A DNA stretch of 64,000 nt from Geobacter argillaceus (GCF_007830735.1 NZ_VLLN01000020.1:19354-83353), one strand, 5' to 3'. Shown: positions 1 to 10,491, counted from the first letter of the stretch. Made by a program: numbers and translations. Notes: generated by a model from the sequence alone, not told the origin.

Positions 1-339
1 CTGCTGCTTATGCATGGCCACGCCCTTCCCGAAATACGCAGTAACAACACCCTGCTGGCGCTGAAGTCGATCCGGGCTGCCGGGCGCATCGACTCAGAGG
101 ACGGAACGATCCTCATCGACGGCTACAAATTCCTCCGACGTCTGGAAAACCGCCTGCGTATCATCCACGACTACTCAATGAACGACCTGGGGGGGTCCAG
201 GGAATACCTGGACATGCTGGCCCGCCGGCTGGGGTATGATTCGAAGCTGCGACATCCGGGCGATACCCTGATGAAGGACTATGAAGAGCGGACCGTCGCC
301 GTGCGTGAGGTTTATGATCGTATTCTGGGGGCAGCATGA
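1..339 (+). CDS. glnE: Glutamate-ammonia-ligase adenylyltransferase, 3' end only
   Basis: This is the C-terminal part (112 codons) of the bifunctional enzyme that adenylylates and deadenylylates glutamine synthetase according to nitrogen status. The reading frame is open from base 1, so the start lies outside the window. The fragment carries the conserved tail around 'ALKSIRAAG', 'FLRRLENRLRI' and 'DYSMNDLGG', typical of the GlnE C-terminal helical domain. The stop overlaps the start of the next gene (ATGA), so the two are probably translationally coupled. The family assignment rests on these motifs; the catalytic nucleotidyltransferase motifs lie upstream of the window. Confidence 0.85.
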   Translation: MLLMHGHALPEIRSNNTLLALKSIRAAGRIDSEDGTILIDGYKFLRRLENRLRIIHDYSMNDLGGSREYLDMLARRLGYDSKLRHPGDTLMKDYEERTVAVREVYDRILGAA

Positions 340-533
340 CGAGCGGGAAAAATCTGCGTCTACTTGGCCGGGAAAAGGGTCCGGGCCGTCAGCCGACCAT
401 TCAGGAGATCATTGTCGATCTGCAGCGAGAGATAGAGCAGGGTCTTGCCGTATACTCGGAGCAGGAGTTGGCAATTCTGGAGCGAAAACTTGCCGAGTAC
501 GAGACGCTGCTGGAGCGGATGCTGTCACACTGA
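336..533 (+). CDS. Small coiled-coil protein of unknown function, downstream of glnE
   Basis: A 65-aa protein whose ATG overlaps the glnE stop codon by four bases. The first 20 residues are basic (GREKGPGRQP). The rest is a heptad-like helix rich in Glu and Leu (about residues 21-63, 'LQREIEQGLAVYSEQELAIL'), compatible with a short coiled coil. There is no signal peptide, Cys or known motif. Overlap with glnE is the only evidence on its job and suggests co-expression with nitrogen control. I do not recognise the family, and a non-functional ORF cannot be excluded, although coupling and sensible composition argue for a real gene. Confidence 0.55.
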   Translation: MTSGKNLRLLGREKGPGRQPTIQEIIVDLQREIEQGLAVYSEQELAILERKLAEYETLLERMLSH

Positions 534-616
534 AAAAGAAATTCAGCTTTGTTACACTCTGTTTTGGGTCCTACGGGACGTAACCTTTCGAAGTAGAATT
601 GAAAAGCCGGGAGCAT

Positions 617-1378
617 ATGTTTCTCCTGAAGCGAATCCGCCGCCGCAGCGTGCGCAGCCGGGAATTTCCCTCGTCCTGGCAGATCTTGCTGCACGACAAG
701 GTACCCCACTACCGGATGCTGCCGCTAGATGACCGGGCCAGGCTGCATGGCCATATTCAGGTGTTTCTCGCGGAAAAGCAGTTCGAGGGGGCGCTCGGCT
801 TGACCGTGACCGACGAGATGCGGCTGACCGTTGCGGCCCAGGCCTGTCTGTTGATTCTCCGCCGGGGCGGGGACTACTTTCCGCAACTCTCCTCGATCAT
901 CATCTACCCCGGCGAGTTTGTTGCCAGACGCCACGACGTCGACGAGGGTGGCGTGGTGACCGTCGGTGAAGAGTTGCGCTCGGGTGAATCCTGGGAAGGT
1001 GGCTCGCTGGTGCTTTCCTGGGAGGACGTGCTCGCTGCCGGCAGGCCGGGCGAGGACGACTACAACGTGGTCATTCACGAATTCGCCCACCAACTGGATG
1101 CGGAGGAGGGGATCACCGCGCTCCTGGAGAGCGGCCGCAACAGCTCTTCGTTTGGTACTGCGCTATTGCAGGCATACGAGGGGCTTTGCGCCGATCTGGA
1201 GTCTGGCCGAGAGACCGTCTTTGACCCCTATGGTGCTGAGAGTGTGCCAGAATTCTTTGCAGTGGCGAGTGAATGTTTTTTCAGCCTCCCCGGGATCATC
1301 CGGGAATATCATCCCGACCTTTACGCCCACCTTCAGGCATACTACCGGTTGGACCCGTCCGCATGGCAGACTGTATGA
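617..1378 (+). CDS. MtfA-like zinc-dependent peptidase (M90 family)
   Basis: A 253-aa protein with the gluzincin motif HEFAHQLD (HExxH plus downstream acidic residues), placed as in MtfA/M90 peptidases. E. coli MtfA (about 265 aa) is a cytosolic aminopeptidase that binds the Mlc repressor; the Mlc link need not hold here. Conserved flanking segments include 'YPGEFV' and 'EFFAVASECFF'. I chose the ATG at 617 because GGGAG lies six bases upstream; an in-frame TTG at 599 would add six residues. The stop overlaps the next gene (ATGA at 1375-1378), so the two form a coupled pair. Confidence 0.85.
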   Translation: MFLLKRIRRRSVRSREFPSSWQILLHDKVPHYRMLPLDDRARLHGHIQVFLAEKQFEGALGLTVTDEMRLTVAAQACLLILRRGGDYFPQLSSIIIYPGEFVARRHDVDEGGVVTVGEELRSGESWEGGSLVLSWEDVLAAGRPGEDDYNVVIHEFAHQLDAEEGITALLESGRNSSSFGTALLQAYEGLCADLESGRETVFDPYGAESVPEFFAVASECFFSLPGIIREYHPDLYAHLQAYYRLDPSAWQTV

Positions 1379-2070
1379 CGGAACGGCTCCTGCACCTCTA
1401 TGAACTTCTCCTGGCGACGTACGGCCCCCGGCACTGGTGGCCGGCAGAGACCCCGTTCGAGGTCTGCGTCGGCGCGATCCTGACCCAGAACACCAATTGG
1501 GTCAACGTGGAAAAGGCGATTGCCAACCTCAAGGCGGCAGGGTTCCTGTCTGTTGAGGCACTGGTCCGTGTTGACCCGCTGGAGCTGGGAGAGGTAATCC
1601 GGCCAGCCGGTTTTTTCAACGTGAAGAGCAGGCGCCTGAAGAGCTTCGTGACCTGGCTGATGCTGAGGGCAGACGGGAGTCTGGAGCAGCTGTTTGCCGC
1701 CGACTGGCGCCAGTTGCGCCCGGAACTCCTTGCCATCAGCGGGATAGGACCGGAAACGGCAGATTCCATCCTGCTCTACGCGGGAGCACAGCCGACCTTT
1801 GTGGTGGACGCCTACACCAGGCGGCTTCTGTTCCGTCTGGGTCTGCTGACAGAGGAAGATACCGGCTACGAGGAGGTGCGCTCGCTCTTCATGGATGCAC
1901 TCCCTCAGGAGGTGAGCCTGTTCAACGAGTACCATGCCCTGATCGTACAGCACTGCAAGGAGCGATGCCGGAAGCGGCCATTATGCGGAGGGTGTGTCTT
2001 GCGGGTGGAAGGGATCTGTCGGTTCGGTGATGACGGAGTGAGGAGTGAGGAAAAAGCGGTTGAAGGTTGA
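1375..2070 (+). CDS. Endonuclease III-related (HhH-GPD) DNA glycosylase, MagIII-like
   Basis: A 231-aa HhH-GPD base-excision glycosylase. The N-terminus (YGPRHWWPAETPFE, then GAILTQNTNWVNVEKAI) is characteristic of the endonuclease III-related COG2231 group. The helix-hairpin-helix reads SGIGPETADSIL and the catalytic Asp sits in FVVDAYTRR. Where endonuclease III has its lyase Lys (GVGRKTA), this protein has Glu (GIGPETA), so it is predicted to be a monofunctional glycosylase such as MagIII, removing alkylated bases. A Cys cluster (C-x5-C-x2-C-x7-C) near the C-terminus could hold a [4Fe-4S] cluster. The start overlaps the stop of the peptidase gene; an ATG at 1363 is possible. Confidence 0.82.
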   Translation: MTERLLHLYELLLATYGPRHWWPAETPFEVCVGAILTQNTNWVNVEKAIANLKAAGFLSVEALVRVDPLELGEVIRPAGFFNVKSRRLKSFVTWLMLRADGSLEQLFAADWRQLRPELLAISGIGPETADSILLYAGAQPTFVVDAYTRRLLFRLGLLTEEDTGYEEVRSLFMDALPQEVSLFNEYHALIVQHCKERCRKRPLCGGCVLRVEGICRFGDDGVRSEEKAVEG

Positions 2071-2082
2071 AAGTCTCTTCCC

Positions 2083-2110
2083 GTCACGAATTACGAGTCA
2101 CGAGTTACGG
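2083..2110. repeat. Degenerate short direct repeats between convergent genes
   Basis: The intergenic stretch is built from alternating TCACGA and RTTACG units (GTCACGAATTACGAGTCACG and on). It lies between two convergent genes and has no coding potential of its own. A similar simple stretch occurs at 5929-5949. Confidence 0.5.
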
Positions 2111-2114
2111 ACTA

Positions 2115-3038
2115 TCACTGCTGGAACATGGAAACGACCCGGTTCCTTCCCCCTTGTTTGGCTCGATAGAGGGCGGCGTCTGCTTCGCGGATCAGGTCGT
2201 CAATGGAGATCAAGCCGGCGGCGGGGTAGGTGGCGACACCCATGCTGATGGTTAGCCGCAGGTTTTTGAACTCGTCGCTGAAGGTCTGCTGTTCAATCTT
2301 CACCCGTAACCGCTCAGCCACCATGACCGCTTCTTCGTGGGAGGTCTCGGGAAGGATCAGAACGAATTCTTCGCCGCCATAACGGACAGCTACGTCGTAG
2401 CTGCGCAGGTCTTCCTTGGCCAGATGGGCGACGCTCGACAGGACGCTGTCGCCTTCTTGGTGTCCGTATTGGTCGTTCACGCGCTTGAAATGGTCGATAT
2501 CCATGAGCACCATGGATATGGGAGATGACTTGCGCTGGGACCGCTGGATTTCCCGCTCCAGAGCCACCATCATGTAGCGACGATTATAGAGCTGGGTCAG
2601 GTGATCGGTATTGGAGAGTTGTTTCAGAAGATCGTTGGACTTTTTCAGCTCGTCCTGCAGCATCTTGATCTTCAACTGGACCTTGACCCGGGCCATCAAT
2701 TCCCCCGGGTCGAATGGCTTGGTCACATAGTCGCATGCTCCTTGCTCAAGCCCGCGAATCTTCAGTTCACGGTCCTCGCGGCCGGTTAGCATTATGATCG
2801 GTATGTCCCGCAGTTCCTCGCGGGTCTTGACCATGGCGAGAAACTTGAAACCGTCCATCCTGGGCATCTCCAGGTCGCAGAGAACCACGTCGACCTGGGT
2901 ACCGAGGAGCGTTTTGAAGGCCTCGATACCGTCACCAGCCTCCAGGTAACGGTCAAACACACCGAAACGCATCAGGGTCTGGATGATCTGTTCCCTGATG
3001 GTATCCGAGTCGTCGATGATCAGGATGCTGGTAGCCAT
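2115..3038 (-). CDS. Response regulator with GGDEF output (diguanylate cyclase)
   Basis: A 307-aa soluble two-domain protein. Residues 1-120 form a CheY-like receiver with acidic pocket DD (10-11), phosphoacceptor Asp55 in VVLCDLEMPRMDG, and conserved Thr and Lys (MLTGRE, YVTKPF). A linker helix leads to a GGDEF domain (about 140-307) with active-site RYGGEEF and LMDIDHFKRVND. Phosphorylation by an unlinked kinase probably triggers dimerisation and c-di-GMP synthesis, as in PleD/WspR-type proteins. I saw no RxxD inhibitory site directly before GGEEF. It stands alone on the minus strand, convergent with the glycosylase gene. Confidence 0.93.
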   Translation of the reverse strand: MATSILIIDDSDTIREQIIQTLMRFGVFDRYLEAGDGIEAFKTLLGTQVDVVLCDLEMPRMDGFKFLAMVKTREELRDIPIIMLTGREDRELKIRGLEQGACDYVTKPFDPGELMARVKVQLKIKMLQDELKKSNDLLKQLSNTDHLTQLYNRRYMMVALEREIQRSQRKSSPISMVLMDIDHFKRVNDQYGHQEGDSVLSSVAHLAKEDLRSYDVAVRYGGEEFVLILPETSHEEAVMVAERLRVKIEQQTFSDEFKNLRLTISMGVATYPAAGLISIDDLIREADAALYRAKQGGRNRVVSMFQQ

Positions 3039-3130
3039 AGTTTCTGGTTGTGTCCTGATTGGTCGCTACACAATGAGACGAGTTTAACTTTGATCATTGC
3101 GATTGCAACCTGGATTGATTGCGCGAACTC

Positions 3131-5744
<2,614 letters not shown>

Positions 5745-5828
5745 AGCTGTCTCCCGGCTGATACCGCTGCCTGTCAGAGCGACGTAAAGCGCCGAAAATC
5801 CTAACAACATACCCTTCTCATGTCAATC

Positions 5829-5858
5829 AAAAAGGGTGGCCAATAAGCCACCCTTTTT
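5829..5858. terminator. Bidirectional intrinsic terminator
   Basis: Perfect 12-bp stem AAAAAGGGTGGC / GCCACCCTTTTT with a 6-base loop. It lies 3' of the minus-strand gene at 5954-7471 and upstream of hisZ, and would insulate hisZ-purA from read-through. Confidence 0.8.
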
Positions 5859-5928
5859 GGGTTCACTGTTCAATGTTCAAGGTTGTGTAACTATTCAAGT
5901 TTTGGTTTAAGGTTCCAGGGTTTCAACT

Positions 5929-5949
5929 TTGAACCTTGAACCTTGAACC
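5929..5949. repeat. Three perfect tandem copies of TTGAACC
   Basis: TTGAACC occurs three times head to tail; related words (GTTCAAGG, TTCAAC, GGTTCC) are scattered through 5865-5930. The stretch is non-coding, between the terminator at 5829 and the end of the gene at 5954. Confidence 0.6.
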
Positions 5950-5953
5950 GATG

Positions 5954-7471
5954 TTACTCCACCTTCTTGATCGAAATGGCGCTGGCTCCCTTTTCGATCA
6001 TGCCGGGGCGCTTCACCACTTCTAGAAGTACCAGTTCCTTGCGTGTGTCGTCATACGCATAGTCAGCCAGGTAGTTCTGGCTCTGCTTGGTGTGCCAGCG
6101 TTCTTCCATGGCGGCGCCGTTCCATGCAAAGTTGTACACGGAACTCTTGGAGAAGGAGCGGCTGTTGCCGATCACCCAGAATCCTTCGTTTTTGGGGACG
6201 ATGATGTCGTTGTTGCGGGTTGTCAAAATTCTTTGCTCAACAAAGATTTTTCTGAACTGTTCTCCGGTGACCCTGACGTTTTGCGGGTCTTCACGGAGAA
6301 AATACGTTTCAGAGCCGCCGAGTCGGTCATTGCTCCGCCAGAGCTCTTCGCCGTTCGCTGCATATACGGTCAGATAACCATCCTTGTTGATTGTCACGGT
6401 ACGGACCGTCCCGTCCTTTTCCACAATTCGGCCGAAGCTGTATATTGTTGCGGAACGCGGGAGTTTCAGCGGATTCTTCAGTTCATACCCGGACCCGGTT
6501 TTCACCACTTCGGACACGTCACCGAAGAAATCCGTGTCGCGCCCGGTTTGCTGGCCGTAGAGTTTCGATTTGCCGTCTGTTCCGGGTAGTGCGCGAAAGA
6601 AGTATGGCAGATCGCGGGCAATCAGTTTGAAGGTTCCGTTTTCAGTGATCCATACCTGAGAGGCCAGTTCGTCACCGCGCATCAGGGTCACATAGAGCTC
6701 GGGGATTCCATCGCCGTCCAGGTCGGCGGTGTCGATGCCGATGATTTTTTCGTTTGCCTTGAACCCCTTTTCGTTAGCAATTAGTGTGAGCTTGTCTCCC
6801 TGGCGATAGAGCCGCAGTTCCTGCTCAAGCGCCAGGTAAAGTTCGCGTTCGCCGGACGGGAGCGATTTGCCGATTGCCAGGCCAACCATCGCTCCATCGA
6901 GCCGTTGGCCGATCATACCGCTTTCGCCGGCCTGGGCTATATGTTGCGGGCGGACGATGTCGCCGGCTTGTTGGGGTGGTGTCTGCGGGGCAACCAAGGC
7001 CGGAGTGGCGATTACTTGTGGATTGCCTGTCGGAACCGATGCCCGCGTTAATGCTGTCTGCGGCTGACCTTGCGGCGTAACAGCCTTGGCCAGCTCTGCA
7101 TTCAGCTTCTGGGCCAGCCTGGTTACCGCTGGTATGATATCGTCTGTGGAGTCGCCCTGTTCAAAGGCACGGCCGATTACCTTGCCGGCGTTATCTTTTA
7201 GTTGCGCATCAAGGCTGAAAACTTTGCCAAAGGCAATATAGGTGCCGGTAATGGTCAGGTCTGCGCCTGACGATGAGTCGGCAATGGATGCGCTTTCGGT
7301 TGAAAGACGGGAGGCCAGCAGGCTTGGCAGGCTCGCCTTCAGTTCGTCCCGGTTGGCGGCGCCGGTGACCCTGAATTCCGGAAGGAAGACTTTGATCGGC
7401 GCTGCCGGAGCTGGTACGCTGAGCGCCAGAGTCAGGGCCATGGCCAGGAACAACTGCATCAATAGCTTCAC
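5954..7471 (-). CDS. Secreted VCBS/FG-GAP-like protein of unknown function
   Basis: A 505-aa protein with a signal peptide (MKLLMQLFLAMALTLALSV, cleavage near APAAP). Residues about 25-145 look like a FlgO/TolB-N-like alpha-beta domain (KVFLPEFRVTG, DLTITGTYIAFGKVFSLDAQ). A Pro/Gln/Thr-rich linker of about 60 residues follows. The rest has beta-propeller-like segments, including a calcium-loop motif TADLDGDGIPELYV and ANGEELWRSND. FG-GAP/VCBS repeats usually form extracellular or periplasmic propellers. It is probably periplasmic or surface exposed; the substrate is unknown. It is preceded by a terminator hairpin at 7537, so it likely has its own promoter. Confidence 0.75.
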   Translation of the reverse strand: MKLLMQLFLAMALTLALSVPAPAAPIKVFLPEFRVTGAANRDELKASLPSLLASRLSTESASIADSSSGADLTITGTYIAFGKVFSLDAQLKDNAGKVIGRAFEQGDSTDDIIPAVTRLAQKLNAELAKAVTPQGQPQTALTRASVPTGNPQVIATPALVAPQTPPQQAGDIVRPQHIAQAGESGMIGQRLDGAMVGLAIGKSLPSGERELYLALEQELRLYRQGDKLTLIANEKGFKANEKIIGIDTADLDGDGIPELYVTLMRGDELASQVWITENGTFKLIARDLPYFFRALPGTDGKSKLYGQQTGRDTDFFGDVSEVVKTGSGYELKNPLKLPRSATIYSFGRIVEKDGTVRTVTINKDGYLTVYAANGEELWRSNDRLGGSETYFLREDPQNVRVTGEQFRKIFVEQRILTTRNNDIIVPKNEGFWVIGNSRSFSKSSVYNFAWNGAAMEERWHTKQSQNYLADYAYDDTRKELVLLEVVKRPGMIEKGASAISIKKVE

Positions 7472-7536
7472 CTGAAAACCTCCTGTGGCGTATTTCGCTC
7501 ACAACCTACTAAATTTTTAGGTAAGACACAAATAGA

Positions 7537-7562
7537 AAGAGCGGACCGGATGGCCCGCTCTT
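7537..7562 (-). terminator. Terminator hairpin after the small secreted protein gene
   Basis: Stem AAGAGCGG / CCGCTCTT with a 10-base loop. On the minus strand it is followed by a T-rich run (CTCTTTCTATTTG), placed 44 bases after the stop of the gene at 7606. Confidence 0.6.
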
Positions 7563-7605
7563 CAACACAGGTAATTCGTTATTGGCGTATCAAAGCCGAA
7601 GGCTG

Positions 7606-7884
7606 TCAATTTCCCTTTTTGTTCAGCAGCACGTCAAGAAGATCATTTGCTTCGCTCAGCTTGTCCTGCAACTTTTTGATCTCGTCAGCGGTATAAACCT
7701 TGGTGCCCTTCTTTATTTCGGCATTCAGCTTCTTGATCTTGGACTGGATGCTGTTGACCTCGGTACTGCAGTTCTTGGAAGCCAGCAGGCACTGGTTCTT
7801 CTCTTCCTTGGACATCTGGGCAAAGGCTGGTACCGTTACCGATAGGGCGAAGGCTGCCAGGATCATTACGGCGGCATTTTTCAT
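7606..7884 (-). CDS. Small secreted helical protein with conserved Cys pair
   Basis: A 92-aa protein: signal peptide of about 22 residues (MKNAAVMILAAFALSVTVPA, then FAQ), Cys residues at 'KNQCLLASKNCS', and a charged helix from about residue 45 (SIQSKIKKLNAEIKKG, then YTADEIKKLQDKLSEAN). The periplasm is the expected location. I do not recognise a named family, but a degraded paralogue with the same Cys spacing and the same 'YTADE' motif lies at 32995-33222 next to an efflux operon. An AGGAGG-like site precedes the ATG. It lies 73 bases downstream of the porin gene on the same strand, separated from it by a hairpin. Confidence 0.7.
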   Translation of the reverse strand: MKNAAVMILAAFALSVTVPAFAQMSKEEKNQCLLASKNCSTEVNSIQSKIKKLNAEIKKGTKVYTADEIKKLQDKLSEANDLLDVLLNKKGN

Positions 7885-7916
7885 GTTAAACCTCCTGTTA
7901 AGTATGTTTGTAAGCA

Positions 7917-7943
7917 GGCCGGAGGAGTGGTGGACCTCCGGCC
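7917..7943. terminator. GC-rich hairpin between porin and small secreted protein genes
   Basis: Perfect 9-bp stem GGCCGGAGG / CCTCCGGCC around a 9-base loop. It sits 14 bases after the porin stop and before the small gene. There is no good T-tract on the minus strand, so it may attenuate or protect mRNA rather than end transcription fully. Confidence 0.55.
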
Positions 7944-7957
7944 TTGCCTGGTCTTAA

Positions 7958-9427
7958 CTAGAAAATATAACTTAACATTACGCGAGTAGTGTACGGATCG
8001 ACCGGGTCCTGACCGGAGACAGCATTCTTGTAGTAGGGGCCGAGGAAGAGGTAAGCCGCCTGAAAGCCGGCCGTAAGGTTGTCGTACAGCTTGTAACCGA
8101 CCTCTACGTTGACTTCTGTGCCGAGGTAATGGCTGCCGTTATTGTAAGTATTCTGGTTTTCCGAGGTGAGACCGGCGCCGACATTGGCACTGGCATAAAC
8201 CTTCGGTGTAAGGGTTGCATCATAGCCGGCAGTGATAATGACGGCACCCTGGCCATTGTTGTTAATGTTGCTGATAATATTTGTATCAGTGGATGTGCCG
8301 CCCTGGGCCAGGTTCCGGTTCAGGAGCATCATGCCCGACTCATTGTAGGAGTTGGTCGGGTTGCCGCCGTTGGGTGTTGTCGTACCAGCTGCCGTTGTGC
8401 TGGTAACTGCGCCACCACCAGCAGGTGCTGTCAACGTAGTTGTGTTCAGCCCGTACTTGGTCTGGGAAACGCTCTGCCAGGAGTGATCGACACCGTCGTT
8501 CTTGTCCTGGTCGCCAGAGGCGTAGAGGAAGGCGGTTCTGGCAGTGCCGGGGCCGGCCTTGACCTTGGCAGCCACGTTCGCGGCCCAGGCGTTTACAGTT
8601 GTTCCTTTGCTTGCCGTCAGGCCATTGGTGTTCTGCTTGCTGAAGCCGGCCTGGTAGGCAGCAAAGCCGCTGATGATTGCCGGACCTACCTTGGCCTCGG
8701 CATTGACGCCGAAGGTGTGGAATGTTTCCGGAGCATTGGTGCGGTAGTCGGAGTAGAGGAAGTACGCGCCACCAACGGTCAGGTCCTTGTTGATGTTGTA
8801 TTTACCCTCCAGGACAGCAATGTCGAAGTTGTCGGTGCCGCGCGGAGTCTTCGCCTTGCCGGTCGTGAGGTCCATAGCTTCATAGGGGCGGAAGTAGCCG
8901 ATGGCGGTCTGGGCATTGCCGTACCTGGCCGAGGCGTAGACACCGGCAAGATCGGCATCGAGGAAGATGCCCTTGAAGGGGTCCTTATACGCCTGGATCC
9001 CGGCCCTGACATTGACCGGAGTGGAGGGGATGTTGAAATCCAGGTAAACCCACTTGGTCTCAAGGTTAACAGCGTCGGATTCCAAGCCGCCGCCCGAGTT
9101 TCTGAAGGCAGTGGTGTTGATGTTGGAACCGGTATCTATGCCGCCCTGCGCTTTGTCACCAAAAACCGAATCAATCTCGAAGCCGGTCACCAGTTTCAGG
9201 TCGTCGTTGGCTTTGGCGGTGTAGAAAAGACGGGCACGCTGCTCGAAATAGTTGGCGGCCGTTGCACTCGTGGCGGACGGTTTGATTTGTTCAGTCGCAC
9301 CCTTCTCAGTGTTGCTCAAGAAGTACTTCAATTTGTACGATCCATGGAAATCGTTTTCCAGCGCAGAAGCCGGAACGGCAGCGCTCAGGGCGGCTGCTGC
9401 AGAGACTACAATAAGCTTTTTCTTCAT
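7958..9427 (-). CDS. Porin-like outer-membrane beta-barrel protein
   Basis: A 489-aa protein with a clear Sec signal peptide (MKKKLIVVSAAAALSAAVPA, then SAL) and alternating beta-strand patterns throughout (SYKLKYFLSN, RARLFYTAKANDDLKLVTG, NVEVGYKLYDNLTAGFQAAY). It ends in Phe (RVMLSYIF), the usual recognition residue for BAM insertion. A low-complexity Thr/Gly/Asn loop lies around residues 330-370. Geobacter genomes carry many such barrels, often annotated only as porin or hypothetical. Substrate is unknown. Transcription probably starts about 240 bases upstream (promoter 9676-9704), leaving a long leader with an enclosed stem at 9536-9619. Confidence 0.8.
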   Translation of the reverse strand: MKKKLIVVSAAAALSAAVPASALENDFHGSYKLKYFLSNTEKGATEQIKPSATSATAANYFEQRARLFYTAKANDDLKLVTGFEIDSVFGDKAQGGIDTGSNINTTAFRNSGGGLESDAVNLETKWVYLDFNIPSTPVNVRAGIQAYKDPFKGIFLDADLAGVYASARYGNAQTAIGYFRPYEAMDLTTGKAKTPRGTDNFDIAVLEGKYNINKDLTVGGAYFLYSDYRTNAPETFHTFGVNAEAKVGPAIISGFAAYQAGFSKQNTNGLTASKGTTVNAWAANVAAKVKAGPGTARTAFLYASGDQDKNDGVDHSWQSVSQTKYGLNTTTLTAPAGGGAVTSTTAAGTTTPNGGNPTNSYNESGMMLLNRNLAQGGTSTDTNIISNINNNGQGAVIITAGYDATLTPKVYASANVGAGLTSENQNTYNNGSHYLGTEVNVEVGYKLYDNLTAGFQAAYLFLGPYYKNAVSGQDPVDPYTTRVMLSYIF

Positions 9428-9535
9428 TGTATTGCCTCCTTTTATTGTGGATTGAAACTCACTGAAATTCCTGTACGTCGTTCCTTCTTTTTTTTTGCAG
9501 TCTCACCCCCTTTCCCTCATGTTCAAGGAAATCCG

Positions 9536-9619
9536 GGAAGATGAATCCAATACAGTAAAGCCCTCACCTGCGCCTGCCCGCCACCGGACTAAGCGCAATG
9601 AAGGCCTTGTTCATCTTCC
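9536..9619 (-). promoter_or_regulatory. Structured 5' leader of the porin mRNA (candidate RNA element)
   Basis: On the minus strand, GGAAGATGAA (9619-9610) is matched perfectly by TTCATCTTCC (9545-9536), closing an 84-base segment with GC-rich internal matches. It lies within the predicted transcript between the promoter and the porin start. I could not match it to a c-di-GMP (GEMM) or other known riboswitch consensus. This could be a regulatory leader or an incidental fold. Confidence 0.35.
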
Positions 9620-9675
9620 TATGTTGCTGCAGGTAAGAAGTAGCATCGACACCCGGAATCATTAAAATCCTGCAT

Positions 9676-9704
9676 AAATTAACTATAAATAATTGGTTTG
9701 TCAA
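9676..9704 (-). promoter_or_regulatory. Sigma70-type promoter for the porin gene
   Basis: Minus-strand -35 TTGACA at 9704-9699, 17-base spacer, -10 TAATTT at 9681-9676. The same -10 with the same spacing occurs before rplU. The region is strongly AT-rich compared with the flanks. Confidence 0.6.
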
Positions 9705-9831
9705 GTTTTCAAGTCATTTTTGTGAAAAACCGCAGGATTTGTCCGGTTAAGGAGCTCTGCGCACTGGAGGCGGAGAGCAATGGCTGAATAACAGATGAAT
9801 GCTGATTGTTGCGCGTGTTACTGCCTTATCG

Positions 9832-9873
9832 GACATGCCGATTGTCTCGACAATGGGCAGTGATCGGCATGTC
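9832..9873. repeat. Nested inverted repeat in the porin/marR divergent region
   Basis: Perfect 11-bp arms GACATGCCGAT / ATCGGCATGTC separated by 20 bases. The spacer begins with a second palindrome that overlaps the left arm, ATTGTC-TC-GACAAT (9841-9854). There is no T-tract, so it is more likely a protein-binding or cruciform site than a terminator. It lies between two divergent promoters. Confidence 0.5.
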
Positions 9874-9913
9874 GTGGCGAAAAAACAGTTGACAAGGAAT
9901 ATAGCATATATTA

Positions 9914-9935
9914 GTTTAAAGTTAAATTATTAAAC
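9914..9935 (+). promoter_or_regulatory. Candidate MarR operator overlapping the marR promoter
   Basis: Arms GTTTAA (9914-9919) and TTAAAC (9930-9935) flank an AT-rich centre 17 bases before the marR start. A TTGACA (9889-9894) with TAGTTT (9912-9917) at 17-base spacing would place the operator over the -10. MarR proteins commonly autoregulate in this way; the assignment is inferred from position. Confidence 0.45.
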
Positions 9936-9951
9936 GTTACATGGGGCTCAC

Positions 9952-10419
9952 TTGAAAACACCAACAACAAAATTTACGAACAGAGAAAAAAGGGCCTTGA
10001 ACGCCTACACCAAGCTGATGCGGGCGGCGGAGTCGGTGACCGGCCGGACCAGCCGCCATATGGCTGCCGCTGACCTGACCATCAGCCAGTTCGGGGTGCT
10101 GGAGGCCCTTTTTCACAAGGGTTCTCTCTGCCAGCGCGACATTGCCACCAAGATCCTCAAGAGCACCGGCAACATCACCATGGTCATCGACAACCTGGAA
10201 AAGCGCGGGTTGGTGCGGCGGGAGCGTGACGCCGAGGACCGGCGCTTCATAACCATCCATCTCACCGATGCGGGTACCCTGTTGATCGCAGAGGTGTTTC
10301 CGCGCGTTCTGGCGGCCATAAAGGAAGAGATCGGCATTCTGGAGGAAGCCGAACAGGAAGAACTCGGACGCCTGTGCCGGATACTCGGCTTACGGGAAAG
10401 GAGGGGGGCGGGGCACTAA
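9952..10419 (+). CDS. MarR-family transcriptional regulator
   Basis: A 155-aa winged-helix regulator. The DNA-binding region is QFGVLEALFHKGSLCQRDIA followed by STGNITMVIDNLEKRGLV and the wing RRERDAEDRRFITIHLTDAG, a classic MarR signature. The start is a TTG at 9952 with a GGGG stretch upstream, because the only near ATG (9941) runs into a stop. The ligand is unknown. It heads a likely operon with the YceI gene 72 bases downstream and the CDGSH gene after that, so the trio probably responds to a redox, lipid or aromatic signal. Confidence 0.9.
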   Translation: MKTPTTKFTNREKRALNAYTKLMRAAESVTGRTSRHMAAADLTISQFGVLEALFHKGSLCQRDIATKILKSTGNITMVIDNLEKRGLVRRERDAEDRRFITIHLTDAGTLLIAEVFPRVLAAIKEEIGILEEAEQEELGRLCRILGLRERRGAGH

Positions 10420-10491
10420 ATATTTTTGGATATTTACCTTAACATTAAACCACTTTATCTTAACCAAACAAGCCAAAGGAGAATCACTACC

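Noticed and set aside
8129..9544. 471-aa open frame on the plus strand
   Set aside because: Antisense to the porin gene, which has a signal peptide, strand pattern and terminal Phe.
9428..9700. c-di-GMP (GEMM-I) riboswitch in the porin leader
   Set aside because: I looked for the GEMM core words (such as the GACGCAAAGC-like receptor segment) and did not find them on either strand.
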